Assembly (NCBI GenBank): GCA_040183005.1
Contig: JAMPIW010000007.1
Location: 1 to 64,000, forward strand
From: Gammaproteobacteria bacterium
GTDB lineage: Bacteria; Pseudomonadota; Gammaproteobacteria; Ga0077554; Ga007554
Length of the DNA stretch: 64,000 nucleotides
Reading direction: 5' to 3'
A program made the translations under genes and the position numbers. Position 1 is the stretch's first letter; the number at the start of each line of letters is the position of its first letter. Below, piece by piece: positions 1 through 8,401 of this stretch. Below the pieces are notes generated by a model that saw only the letters and a program-made list of their open reading frames with translations, had not been told where the DNA came from and did not search any database.

Positions 1-88
1 CTATCCTTTAATAGGCGCGTGGAGATTCATAGGGTCCGCCTGCATAATGAATAAGTGAGGAGGGAGATAAAAAGTGTGACGGCGGGAC

Positions 89-119
89 AAAAAAATGCCC
101 ACCCGTGACGGGGTGGGCA
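89..119 (-). terminator. Rho-independent terminator of the PEP-CTERM gene
   Basis: On the minus strand a 9-bp perfect stem (TGCCCACCC against GGGTGGGCA, 96-104 and 111-119) with a 6-base loop is followed by a run of seven T (89-95). It lies 45 bp past the stop codon of the lectin-like gene and would end that single-gene transcript. Confidence 0.85.
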
Positions 120-163
120 AGCATGCGCTTCAATTGGCGCTTATTGTTAGGGAAACGAAACGC

Positions 164-1000
164 TCAAGCTGCCTTGCGGCGACGCGCAAAACCCAGGCCG
201 ACCAACCCCAGCCCCATCAACGCGAGAGAGGCGGGTTCTGGAACCCCGTTAATCGGAGCAAAGGTGTCCACGAAGGTCCAGGACAGGACATCATGATTCG
301 CATATGCGGCGCCAGTGCCGGAAGAGAATCCGACGAAAGCGTTGGTCGTGCCAAGATCAGTGACCAAGTCGCGGGTCAATGAAAGAATCGCCGAAGACGG
401 CCGGGCGTTTGTCTGGGACAGACGTACTTCTAACAAATCCGTGGCGCCATTGTAGTCAATCCAGGAGTACCAGATCGCTCCATTGTTCATGTCCGGTGTA
501 ACCTCCGCGCGCACCAGCGAATTCACACTGCCGCCGACATCAATGCCAACGTGGTTGCTGCTGCCACCGTCTATACCGCCGTTGTTCCAGGTATCGAACT
601 CAATGCCGACACTGTTGGGTACCCCGTCATAACCAATGCCACCCCCCGCACCCCCGACATTGTTCGAATTTGTCTGGACGATAAATACGAGACCATCGGC
701 TCCGCAGCCCTGACCGTCACATGCACCCCCAGCATTGGTGAATCTGAACTGGAACGCCGTGCTGAACGATGCGTTAGACGCGAGCGAGATTGGGTTTGTG
801 GAGAATACACTTCCAGCCTGGCTAAAGTTAGCCGGCGTCACGCGCAGAACATTGCCCACCTGCGCCGCATTGCCATTCAATGTGAGTCCGCTTGTGCTGG
901 AGAAGTCCGTGTAAGTGATGGTGGTGGCCTGAGCCGTTCCAACCAGGCACGCCCCGGCCCCGAGTAACGCTGAGAGTAACATTTTGATTGAATAACGCAT
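164..1000 (-). CDS. PEP-CTERM protein with L-type lectin-like domain
   Basis: A 278-residue exported protein. Residues 1-25 form a signal peptide ending in TAQA. Residues about 28-245 look like a bacterial L-type (legume-like) lectin fold, with a GADGLVFIVQ strand and a VGIEFDTW segment followed by NHVGID, the usual metal and sugar-binding region. The last 26 residues are a classic PEP-CTERM sorting tag: VPEPASLAL, a hydrophobic stretch, then an RRRK cluster. In known systems exosortase (EpsH/XrtA) cuts this tag and the protein goes to the surface or the exopolysaccharide matrix. No exosortase gene is in the window. The gene stands alone, has a sigma-54-type promoter with two upstream 17-bp elements, and ends in a strong terminator. 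Sugar ligand unknown. Confidence 0.9.
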   Translation of the reverse strand: MRYSIKMLLSALLGAGACLVGTAQATTITYTDFSSTSGLTLNGNAAQVGNVLRVTPANFSQAGSVFSTNPISLASNASFSTAFQFRFTNAGGACDGQGCGADGLVFIVQTNSNNVGGAGGGIGYDGVPNSVGIEFDTWNNGGIDGGSSNHVGIDVGGSVNSLVRAEVTPDMNNGAIWYSWIDYNGATDLLEVRLSQTNARPSSAILSLTRDLVTDLGTTNAFVGFSSGTGAAYANHDVLSWTFVDTFAPINGVPEPASLALMGLGLVGLGFARRRKAA

Positions 1001-1048
1001 GATACATACACTCCGTTAGAGTTAGATTGATTATTTCATATAATTTTA

Positions 1049-1064
1049 AGCATAATACATGCCA
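1049..1064 (-). promoter_or_regulatory. Sigma-54-type -24/-12 promoter of the PEP-CTERM gene
   Basis: Reading the minus strand, TGGCATGTATTATGCT matches the sigma-54 consensus TGGCAC-N5-TTGCW with correct spacing between GG and GC. The predicted start is near 1038, giving a leader of about 38 nt before the ATG at 1000. The same promoter type precedes 34422 and 37199. PEP-CTERM genes are known to be controlled in some bacteria by sigma-54 and the PrsK/PrsR two-component system. Confidence 0.7.
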
Positions 1065-1159
1065 GAATAGAGTGTAAAAATAAATTAACATTTAATACAT
1101 GGGCTTAAATTTTTAGACGTACCTGACAATAGCTAACTTGGAAGATTTATGGATGGAAT

Positions 1160-1176
1160 TGTAAAAAAAACCGACA
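1160..1176 (-). promoter_or_regulatory. 17-bp upstream activator element, proximal copy
   Basis: Minus strand TGTCGGTTTTTTTTACA, 95 bp upstream of the -24/-12 promoter at 1049-1064. It fits the TGTCGR-N5-WTTACA form seen at seven other sites in the window. The distance suits a sigma-54 enhancer. Confidence 0.6.
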
Positions 1177-1278
1177 CAGAAATGGCCGCAGTCGAGCCAG
1201 CATATAAGGGTTTTTTATTGTCAAATTTATAATATATTGATTATATTGTTTTTTTATCTTTTTAGCTTTTTTATATGG

Positions 1279-1295
1279 TGTAAAGAAATCCGACA
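1279..1295 (-). promoter_or_regulatory. 17-bp upstream activator element, distal copy
   Basis: Minus strand TGTCGGATTTCTTTACA, 119 bp upstream of the proximal copy. The whole 1001-1314 gap holds no gene; apart from these two elements and the promoter it is AT-rich sequence with nothing else recognised. Confidence 0.6.
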
Positions 1296-1314
1296 CTCCA
1301 TTATTTCCGACTTT

Positions 1315-2262
1315 TTATCCTTCCAGCATGCGCGTAAAGCTCTCAGGCTTCAGGTGCACCCCCAGTCCTTCCAGTAACAACGCCATGCGATCGAAGGAGT
1401 TATGTTCCGCCGCCAGTGCCGCATAGGCCTCATTGGTAAGAAAAGGGCGCCATAGCGGTGCATAAAACGGTACGGGATAATCGGTGCCGAATAGCAGTCT
1501 CTCCCAGAGGTCGGGGCGGTCGCGCCACCAGAGCAGGGCGCCCATGCGATTGGGAAAACCCAGTCCGGCGGTATCGCCGTAAAAATATGGATAGGTGCGC
1601 AGCATCGCTATGTATTCGCGCTGGGTGCGATGATTCCAGACCAGCCCGCTGGAGCCGCCGTGCGCGGCGATGACAGTCACGCCCACATCCAGCGGCAGGC
1701 GCAGGCGAGAGATCGCTCCCAGTGATTGCCGGGTAATGGACAGCACCACCTCGATGCCGGTGTGGCACAACAGCGGGAGTCTCAACTCGACAAGCTTGCG
1801 GTAAAACGGGATGTGGCGTCTGTCGGAAGGATCTATATTCTGGCTGTTGGGGAGCCACTTGATCAGTACCGCGCCCAAGGCCTTGCAGCGTGCCAGTTCT
1901 TCCAGTGCATCCGGGCGATGGGGGTGGACTGAAGCGCCGAACAGGAAGATGTCCGGCTGCTGCTGGCAATATGCCACGACATCATCATTAGGCACGGAAA
2001 AGCCAGTGTGGCGGGGGTCCAGACGGCCATGGTCGTCATGGGCAGCGTCCAGAGCCAGCAATACCGCCCGGCCCACAAAGCGCGAGGCGCGCAGGCGTTT
2101 TTCCAGTATTGCCATATAGGCTGTTGCGGGATCGTCCTGTGCCGACGTTAACCCGCCCGCCTGCCGCAGTAGCCGGAATATTGCCCGTTCACGCAGGCCG
2201 TGCGCTGCATATCCCGCGCGTGGCACGGCGTGGACGTGGATGTCGGTGTAGGGGCTGTTCAT
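1315..2262 (-). CDS. Amidohydrolase-family metal-dependent hydrolase
   Basis: A 315-residue TIM-barrel protein of the amidohydrolase-2 type. The N-terminal DIHVHAVP (residues 7-14) gives the HxH metal ligands. Later come a lysine in VLIKWLP, a histidine in LLCHTGIE, a histidine in VIAAHGG, and the final aspartate in LLFGTDYPVPFY. This set of residues is typical of hydrolases or decarboxylases in the family, but the substrate cannot be read from sequence. It begins 18 bp after pncB on the same strand, so it is probably the last gene of the NAD-salvage cluster. A link to nicotinate metabolism is only inferred from position. Confidence 0.8.
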   Translation of the reverse strand: MNSPYTDIHVHAVPRAGYAAHGLRERAIFRLLRQAGGLTSAQDDPATAYMAILEKRLRASRFVGRAVLLALDAAHDDHGRLDPRHTGFSVPNDDVVAYCQQQPDIFLFGASVHPHRPDALEELARCKALGAVLIKWLPNSQNIDPSDRRHIPFYRKLVELRLPLLCHTGIEVVLSITRQSLGAISRLRLPLDVGVTVIAAHGGSSGLVWNHRTQREYIAMLRTYPYFYGDTAGLGFPNRMGALLWWRDRPDLWERLLFGTDYPVPFYAPLWRPFLTNEAYAALAAEHNSFDRMALLLEGLGVHLKPESFTRMLEG

Positions 2263-2280
2263 GGTGCGATGGGGCAGGTA

Positions 2281-3624
2281 TCAAACCTGCTGTCTATCTA
2301 CCTCGGTTGCAAGTTCATGCAGTGCCTGCGATACCGTCACCGTATAGCCAGGCACCGAGGTGAGGCTGTGTAGCGGTTCAGGTAGTTGGGCAAGTTGCGC
2401 ACTGGCGCGCTGGCGTATCTCACTCAGAGGCGGAGACGGGGCGAGGCGCTGGCCGTTACGCATAATGGGCTGGATCAGCGCTTCTCCAGCGTATAGATCG
2501 CCCCCCTCCAACGTCAGGGTGTCCCCGGCAAATCGTCCCTTGTCATCATAGCTGCGGTACACCTGCTTGCGGCCGGGCCATGTGGCCTTGCCTTCGGAAC
2601 GCTTGCGCCGGGCGCGTCCGGCGTATTCCTGGAGCTTGTAGGCGCAGTCGAGGTAGGGTGCGTCTGCGGAGGTATCCAGATGAGTGCCGATGCCGAAGCC
2701 GTCAATAGGCGCATGTGCTGCGCTGAACGCCTGCAGGGCATATTCATCAAGATTGCCACTGGCAAAGATGTGTACCTCATGCAGTCCGCCTTCATCGAGA
2801 ATATGCCGCACACGGCGCGCATGTTCGGCAAGATCGCCGCTGTCGAGACGCACCGCCTTGATGGCGATGCCTTGTTCTCGCAGGCGCGGTGCGAGAGCCA
2901 CCACCTTTTGCGCGGCTATCTCGGTGTCATAGGTGTCGATCAGCAGCACGACATTGTCCGGCTGTGCGCGGGCGAAGTGCTCGAAGGCGGTTTCTTCGTC
3001 CTCATGGGCTTGTACAAAAGAATGGGCCATGGTGCCGTATACCGGGATATCGAAGAGCGGCCCGGCCAAGGTTGTGGAAGTGCCATTGAGCCCGGCGATA
3101 TAGCCTGCCCGCGCCGCGAGCAGGCCGGCTTCGGCACCGTGGGCGCGGCGCAGCCCGAAATCGATCAGCAGCTTCCCCGGAGCTGCCAGTACCGAGCGCG
3201 CGGCCTTGGAAGCGATCAGCGTTTGAAAATGCAGGAGATTGATGAGGCGCGTTTCCACCAGTTGCGCCTGCGGCAATGGCGCGGTGATGCGCAGGATTGG
3301 CTCATCGGGGAAGAATATAGTGCCCTCCGGCATGGCATGGACATCGCCGGTAAAGCGTAGTCCCGCCAGGTAATCAACAAATGTGTTGCTGAAATGGCGG
3401 CTGGCCGCGAGCCAGTCTAATTCCTCCGGGGTGAAGTGCAGATTTTCCAGAAAGTCCAGGGTCTGTTCCAGACCTGCGGCCATCAGGAAATTGCGCTGCG
3501 GTGGCAACTTGCGCACAAAGAACTCAAATACCGCGGTATCGAACATCTCCTGCTCGAAATAGCCTTGCAGCATGGTGAGCTGATAGAGGTCGGTGAGCAG
3601 GACGCTGGACTGGGGGTTCATCAT
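2281..3624 (-). CDS. pncB: Nicotinate phosphoribosyltransferase
   Basis: Converts nicotinate and PRPP to nicotinate mononucleotide in NAD salvage. The 447-residue product carries LLTDLYQLTM near the N terminus, the DFGLRRAHG segment of the active site, HSFVQAHEDE and the AVRLDSGDL phosphate-binding region, all characteristic of the family. I place the start at the ATG at 3624, whose ATGA overlaps the stop of pncA, rather than at a longer in-frame start 51 bp upstream that lies inside pncA. This overlap suggests translational coupling, which makes sense because PncA supplies nicotinate, the substrate of this enzyme. Confidence 0.93.
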   Translation of the reverse strand: MMNPQSSVLLTDLYQLTMLQGYFEQEMFDTAVFEFFVRKLPPQRNFLMAAGLEQTLDFLENLHFTPEELDWLAASRHFSNTFVDYLAGLRFTGDVHAMPEGTIFFPDEPILRITAPLPQAQLVETRLINLLHFQTLIASKAARSVLAAPGKLLIDFGLRRAHGAEAGLLAARAGYIAGLNGTSTTLAGPLFDIPVYGTMAHSFVQAHEDEETAFEHFARAQPDNVVLLIDTYDTEIAAQKVVALAPRLREQGIAIKAVRLDSGDLAEHARRVRHILDEGGLHEVHIFASGNLDEYALQAFSAAHAPIDGFGIGTHLDTSADAPYLDCAYKLQEYAGRARRKRSEGKATWPGRKQVYRSYDDKGRFAGDTLTLEGGDLYAGEALIQPIMRNGQRLAPSPPLSEIRQRASAQLAQLPEPLHSLTSVPGYTVTVSQALHELATEVDRQQV

Positions 3625-4286
3625 GACAACATTTTCCACTCCACAGGTATCGCACCCTGATTCGTCATGGCCCATTCCGCCTTCACCCCGTCATTGCGAT
3701 TAACATTGACCGCGCGGATTGCGTCTTCCAGCAAAAATACCTGATAGCCATGCTGGAGCGCGTCCTTAACGGTGTTGAGCACGCAGTAATCCGTTGCAAG
3801 CCCGCCGATGAACAGGCGTTGGACTTTTGCGTTGCGTAGACTGTCATCCAGGTGCGTGCCCTCGAATCCCGAATAGGCATCCTTATCAGCGCTGATTGCC
3901 TTGGAGATCACAGTCGCCGATGGGGGAAGTTGTAAATAGGGGGCGAACTGCGCGCCTGCCGAGTCCGCAATGCAATGTGGTGGCCATGGACCACCCTGGG
4001 AGTGAAAAGAGCAGTGATCGAGGGGGTGCCAGTCGCGTGTGGCGTAGACCGGCAATGCCCTGTCCTGAAAGAGCGAGAGATATTGATTCAACACCGGTAC
4101 TACCTGATCACCGCAGGGTACTGTAAGGCTGCCGCCAGGCAGAAAGTCGTTTTGCACGTCGACGATCACCAGCGCATCGCCTGCTTGTAAATGGATCCGT
4201 TGGGAGGGTGAGAGATTGCCGAAAGTTGTTTGATTATGAATATTCACTTTTAGTCCCCGCTCCACAGTATCAATCTTCCACAACAC
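3621..4286 (-). CDS. pncA: Nicotinamidase
   Basis: Hydrolyses nicotinamide to nicotinate. The isochorismatase-like fold shows the catalytic triad: Asp43 in IVDVQNDF, Lys129 in VISKA and Cys168 in TDYCVLN. The metal site is visible as Asp85, His87 and His91 in RDWHPLDH. At 221 residues it is a little longer than usual; the first 30 or so residues are not conserved and a later start is possible. The stop codon overlaps the pncB start. The hydrolase gene 37 bp upstream may share the transcript. Confidence 0.92.
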   Translation of the reverse strand: MLWKIDTVERGLKVNIHNQTTFGNLSPSQRIHLQAGDALVIVDVQNDFLPGGSLTVPCGDQVVPVLNQYLSLFQDRALPVYATRDWHPLDHCSFHSQGGPWPPHCIADSAGAQFAPYLQLPPSATVISKAISADKDAYSGFEGTHLDDSLRNAKVQRLFIGGLATDYCVLNTVKDALQHGYQVFLLEDAIRAVNVNRNDGVKAEWAMTNQGAIPVEWKMLS

Positions 4287-4323
4287 CTGCAGTCCTAGCA
4301 GCCTGCCGTGCCTTCATTAAAGC

Positions 4324-5514
4324 CTATCCTCGCTCCTCCATCAACTCATAAATCACTCTGTACATCCGCCAGAAGTCAGGCAGATCCCGGCTCAGAAATT
4401 CCCAGGAAAAATAGCGCCAGCCCTTGGGTTCGACGTGCATCAGGCTACCTACCAGGGCAAGATTTGCCTGACCTTCAGAAACAGCCTGGGACAGAGCGAT
4501 GCTTTCAGTATAAGGAATGATGTTATCGTTGCGGTCGGCGATAAGCATCAGGCGCGTTTTAAGGTGCTTGAGGTTTTTGTTGGCCAGTGTCAGTCTCGTC
4601 ATGTCTGCCAGTATCTCTGAGGGAAGAGGCTGAATCAATGCGGGCGTGCGCGCTGGGTCGGTATTGGTCAGCAGGTCATACACGGCGCGCCCCTCCGGAT
4701 CCAGTTCGGGGGCCAAGTGTGAAATGTCCGCGCGGTTGTCGCGCAGCTTGATCCGCACCATGGCGTCCAGAATGGCCCTGTCCTGCGGATTGCGCAGATA
4801 ATCCTTGCTGCTGTCGACAAATACCCATTTGCCATAGGGGCTGGGTTGTATGTGGCGCCATTGGCCGTTTTCCTGGAAATAGCCGGTGGTGAAGAAAGTG
4901 ATGACGCGCGTCAAATCATAATAGCCGCCCACCCCAACGACAAAGCGCGCCTTGTTGCGCACGTCATTCTCCAGGGCGGCCAACACCGTCAGTCCCACCG
5001 CGTAACTAAAGGCGACCATCCCCGCCCGCCCTTTCGGGGCGAGATCACTTCGGCTCACGAGAAAGACAAAGGCATCGGCCACCGCGCGGGCGTCCGAGGG
5101 GCGCACACGCATCGCCCTGAACCCCGGCATGTCCGGTACCAATACCGCGAAGCGGGCGCGAGCCAGGGTGTGGGCCAGCGCGACCAGGCGCGGGTCATCC
5201 TTGCCCTCGGGCACGATACCGGGCACCAGCACGATTCCTGCTCCAGGGAGTCCTTCGCCAGGCAGGTAGAGATCGCCGCGATGAGAGCGCCCCATGACAG
5301 TGTAGTTTACCGACGTGCGCTTAGGTTGCGGGGTGACCGCCTTCAATCGGCTCGGTGCGGCGGCGGTGTTGATGTCGGCGAGCACCAGCAGCGATTCGTA
5401 AGCGCGGTTGAACTGCGGCCAGGAAACGAGGGTGAGCAGGGATAGAACGGCAAGTATTGCCCACAGCGCGAGCTGTTTTTTTAGAAAACGACGTGATAAG
5501 GCAGGTGTGCTCAA
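4324..5514 (-). CDS. Membrane-anchored alpha/beta-hydrolase-like protein
   Basis: A 396-residue protein with one N-terminal membrane segment (about residues 14-31) and then an alpha/beta-hydrolase fold. The strand IVLVPGIVPEG is the oxyanion region, and GMVAFSYAVGL resembles a nucleophile elbow with the usual glycine replaced by alanine before the serine. A late MLIADRNDNIIP holds a possible acid and SLMHVEP a possible catalytic histidine. It looks exported or membrane-bound, facing the periplasm. Substrate unknown. It is the first gene of a possible four-gene transcript with pncA, pncB and the amidohydrolase. Confidence 0.7.
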   Translation of the reverse strand: MSTPALSRRFLKKQLALWAILAVLSLLTLVSWPQFNRAYESLLVLADINTAAAPSRLKAVTPQPKRTSVNYTVMGRSHRGDLYLPGEGLPGAGIVLVPGIVPEGKDDPRLVALAHTLARARFAVLVPDMPGFRAMRVRPSDARAVADAFVFLVSRSDLAPKGRAGMVAFSYAVGLTVLAALENDVRNKARFVVGVGGYYDLTRVITFFTTGYFQENGQWRHIQPSPYGKWVFVDSSKDYLRNPQDRAILDAMVRIKLRDNRADISHLAPELDPEGRAVYDLLTNTDPARTPALIQPLPSEILADMTRLTLANKNLKHLKTRLMLIADRNDNIIPYTESIALSQAVSEGQANLALVGSLMHVEPKGWRYFSWEFLSRDLPDFWRMYRVIYELMEERG

Positions 5515-5620
5515 AGTTGCTCTCCCACATTGTCCCCTGCACGGTGATCATGTCCAGCAATAACTTCTTACATGTGGTTCACGGCTACCCTGACAGTTTA
5601 CCGTGTGTGTTGAGATATGT

Positions 5621-5634
5621 TTGATATAGATCAA
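5621..5634 (+). promoter_or_regulatory. FNR box, class II position
   Basis: TTGATATAGATCAA is a perfect match to the FNR consensus TTGAT-N4-ATCAA. A -10-like TATTCT lies at 5657-5662, so the predicted start is 5669 and the box centre is at -41.5, the standard position for class II activation by FNR. The next gene starts at 5743. An FNR-type protein with the matching recognition helix is encoded at 39437-40177. Confidence 0.75.
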
Positions 5635-5742
5635 AGAAATCATTCTTGAGTCACTGTATTCTTCTACGAGGCTGCTGTTTCAGCAGACCGTAGCGCTTTG
5701 GATGAAATTTTAAAATCTGCGGCTTAATGGAAGGAGAAAACC

Positions 5743-6270
5743 ATGGAAAAGAAAACCGAGAAAGAGGTCAGGCAGGAAGTCGATCAACGCTTGCGGGAAA
5801 TCGCTCTCCTGAAGGAGGAGATTCAGCATCAGGGGCTGGTCTTCTCTTGTCTGAATGAAAATCAGTTGCTAAGGAAGGTCAAAGGCGAATCTTCCAAGTC
5901 ACCTTATATATATGCGCAGGGCTGGACCAGTGGTACGACGCCGGGAAGCGCCGCCGTCTACACAGTTTATATCGCCAATCCGGATCCCGCGTCCTACTAT
6001 CCGATGTTCGTGTCTATCTTCTTTGGTGTCGCCAATTTTCTGGATGACATCGGCGCAGGACTGAGCGGCAGGGATACCCGATGGCCGTATCTGTCGATAG
6101 CGCCATTCAGCCTTGCGGCAGGAGCGACCACCAGCAAAACCTTTAACTACACCACCCCGGCAGGCATTGCTCTCTCAACCTACACGGGAAATTCGGTGGT
6201 ATGGAGAGGCGACTGGCACGATAAGGGGGTTTATTTGGACAGGGGACTCTTCTCCATTACCCTATCGTAA
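5743..6270 (+). CDS. Hypothetical protein, predicted FNR-activated
   Basis: A 175-residue protein that I do not recognise. The start is well supported by AAGGAG a few bases upstream. The first 30 residues are highly charged and likely helical or coiled coil. The rest is rich in aromatic residues, glycine, serine and threonine, with no signal peptide or membrane segment, and looks like a beta-sandwich: YTVYIANPDP and SKTFNYTTPAG resemble strands of an immunoglobulin-like or adhesion-type domain. The perfect FNR box upstream points to induction when oxygen is low. The gene is followed within a few bases by a small mobile element, so it probably forms a single-gene transcript. Confidence 0.8.
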   Translation: MEKKTEKEVRQEVDQRLREIALLKEEIQHQGLVFSCLNENQLLRKVKGESSKSPYIYAQGWTSGTTPGSAAVYTVYIANPDPASYYPMFVSIFFGVANFLDDIGAGLSGRDTRWPYLSIAPFSLAAGATTSKTFNYTTPAGIALSTYTGNSVVWRGDWHDKGVYLDRGLFSITLS

Positions 6271-6279
6271 AGGTATCAA

Positions 6280-6444
6280 CCTAAAAAAACTCAGTTATCC
6301 ACGAAATTCACGAAAAAACACGAAAATATTCAAGTGCATATCGCGTGTTACTTGCCACCCATCCGGTGAATTGCTGAAGCAATCCATGTTTTTGCTTTAT
6401 TTCGTGAATTTTGTGTTTTTCGTGGACAAAAAGAGGTTTTAAGG
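6280..6444. mobile_element. MITE-like element, family 1, copy 1
   Basis: A 165-bp palindromic element starting CCTAAAAAAACTC and ending GGTTTTAAGG, with long imperfect inverted repeats (a TCCACGAAATTCACG arm against a CGTGAATTTTGTG arm) around a central ATTGCTGAAGCAAT. It is flanked by a 5-bp direct repeat ATCAA (6275-6279 and 6445-6449), a target duplication. It has no transposase. A second copy, about nine-tenths identical by eye, is at 43296-43462. The right-hand duplication includes the recN stop codon. Confidence 0.85.
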
Positions 6445-6445
6445 A

Positions 6446-8182
6446 TCAAAGCTTCACACTGCCTATTCTCCGGCGGGTCTTCGTGCCTGCCGGGCCGGGT
6501 GTTTTTTCGCTTGTGCCCGCCCGTCCAATCATCTCCCGTGCATGCGCCCGCGTCTGCTCGGTGATTTCCACGCCGCCCAGCATGCGGGCGATTTCTTCGT
6601 TGCGTGTGCTGTCATCCAGCCGGCGGATGCCGGTGGTGGTGCTGTTGTGTTGAGTTTGTTTGCTGACATAGAGGTGATGGTGGCCGAGCGCCGCGACCTG
6701 GGGCAGGTGGGTGACGCACAGCACCTGGTGAGATTCGCCCAGTGCGCGCAGTTGCCGACCGACGGTCTCCGCTACGCCGCCGCCGATGCCGGTGTCCACT
6801 TCGTCGAAGATCAGGGTCGGGATGTGGCTGCTGTGGGCAGTGATCACCTGGATGGCAAGACTGGTGCGCGACAGCTCGCCGCCTGATGCTACCTTGTGCA
6901 ACGGTTTCACGGGCTGGCCAGGATTGGTGCTGACCAGAAACTCCACGCGCTCCATGCCCGTGGGTGAAAAGCGTTCATCATCCAGCGGGTGCAGTGCGAT
7001 CTCAAAGCGCGCATTCGGCAGACCCAGCGGCTGCATGGCGGTGGTCACCCGTTCGGCCAAGTCGCCCGCGGCGCGGCTGCGGCCTTCACCCAAGGCGCGC
7101 GCCTGTTCGCGATAGGCGAGGGCAATCTGGTCAAGTTCGTTTTGCAACTGTCCAAGGCGCGCGTCGCTGTGTTCTATCGCCGCCAGCTCGTCACTCAATC
7201 GTGCCAGCAGGGCGGGCAGCTCACCGGGCGGGACGCGGTGCTTGCGTGCCAGTTGATGTATCGTATCAAGGCGTTGTTCTATCCATTGCAGGCGTTCCGG
7301 GTCGAGCTCCAGGCTTTCGCGGTAATGGCGCAACTCGTTCGCGCATTCGCCGGTCTGGATGAGTGCGTTGTTGAGCAGGTCGCACGCGGCGGCGAGGCGG
7401 TTGTCGATGGTGCGCAACTGCTCGACTTCGCCCAGCACCTTGTCAAGGATGGTGAGCACTGCACCCTCGTCGCTTTCGTAGAGGCTGTGCAGCGCGGATT
7501 GGCAGGTTTCCAGCAGGCGCCCGGCATTGGCCAGCCGTGCATGTTCTTCCTCAAGCGCGCTGACTTCCTGTTCGCCCAGTTCCAGCGCCTCCAGCTCGCC
7601 TGCCTGATAGCGCAGCAGTTCCAGGCGCGATTTGCGGTCATGCGCGGCGCGGCGCAATGTTTCCAGCTCCGCGCCTGACGCCTTCCACTGCTTGTAGGTT
7701 TTTTCGAGGCTGGCGAGCAGTGCGGCGTGCCCCGCATAATCATCCAGCAACTGGCGCTGCACATCGCTTTTGAGCAGCGACTGATGTTCATTCTGGCCAT
7801 GAATATCCACCAGCTTTTCTCCCAGCTCCTGAAGCATCTGCAGGGGAACGGTGCGGCCATTGATGTAGCCCTTGGAGCGTCCTTCGGCGGAGATAGTGCG
7901 GCGCAGCAGGCAATCGCCGTCCGCATCCAGCTCGTGTTCCGCAAGCCACGCCTGGGCCGCGGCCATGCCACTCACATCAAACGCCGCATTGATCTCGGTG
8001 CGTTCGCAGCCATGACGGACTACGCCGCTGTCGGCGCGGTCGCCCAGCACCAGGCCGAGGGCATCCACCAGAATGGACTTACCCGCTCCGGTCTCTCCGG
8101 TGAGCACCGTCATGCCGTGGCTCAGTTCCAGGTCAAGGTGGTCGATGATGGTGAAGTCGCGAATCTCGATGTGTGTCAGCAT
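6446..8182 (-). CDS. recN: DNA repair protein RecN
   Basis: SMC-like ATPase acting at double-strand breaks. The 578-residue product has the Walker A GETGAGKSILVDAL near residue 30, long coiled-coil arms in the middle, a signature region around VASGGELSRTSLA, and Walker B TLIFDEVDTGIGG near the C-terminal third. It is slightly longer than the usual 550-560 residues, owing to a basic tail. The stop codon (6446-6448) lies inside the target duplication of the family 1 mobile element, so the insertion landed on the very end of the gene without changing the protein. Regulation by LexA is usual in the family, but I did not identify an SOS box. Confidence 0.95.
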   Translation of the reverse strand: MLTHIEIRDFTIIDHLDLELSHGMTVLTGETGAGKSILVDALGLVLGDRADSGVVRHGCERTEINAAFDVSGMAAAQAWLAEHELDADGDCLLRRTISAEGRSKGYINGRTVPLQMLQELGEKLVDIHGQNEHQSLLKSDVQRQLLDDYAGHAALLASLEKTYKQWKASGAELETLRRAAHDRKSRLELLRYQAGELEALELGEQEVSALEEEHARLANAGRLLETCQSALHSLYESDEGAVLTILDKVLGEVEQLRTIDNRLAAACDLLNNALIQTGECANELRHYRESLELDPERLQWIEQRLDTIHQLARKHRVPPGELPALLARLSDELAAIEHSDARLGQLQNELDQIALAYREQARALGEGRSRAAGDLAERVTTAMQPLGLPNARFEIALHPLDDERFSPTGMERVEFLVSTNPGQPVKPLHKVASGGELSRTSLAIQVITAHSSHIPTLIFDEVDTGIGGGVAETVGRQLRALGESHQVLCVTHLPQVAALGHHHLYVSKQTQHNSTTTGIRRLDDSTRNEEIARMLGGVEITEQTRAHAREMIGRAGTSEKTPGPAGTKTRRRIGSVKL

Positions 8183-8401
8183 GGTTGCGAGTATGGTTAC
8201 TTAAGGTGTGGTGGTGAGTAGTTTATTCAAACCCGCGTTGCGCCGCTATCTTTCAGTGCGAAGATTGCATCAAATAGTCCAGGAGCCTGCCGGACTTATT
8301 GCCGGCAAACCGATAGAATAACGGTACTCCCAAAGGGCGCTGAATAGGAAGCAAAATCTGGGCACGAATGAATTCTCGAATAGAAATGTGATCCAAATGG
8401 A

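Noticed and set aside
2680-3360. Long plus-strand frame of 226 codons inside pncB
   Set aside because: It is antisense to a clearly coding gene with all pncB motifs and has no similarity to any family I know.
4294-4305. CCTAGCAGCCTG also found in reverse at 24899-24910, considered as another mobile-element end
   Set aside because: Only 12 bp match, with no inverted partner and no flanking duplication at either place.
6113-6442. An open frame that shares a long peptide (ending FVNFVFFVDKKRF) with one at 43272-43460
   Set aside because: The similarity comes from the two copies of the palindromic family 1 element. No ribosome site, and the inverted repeats explain the sequence.
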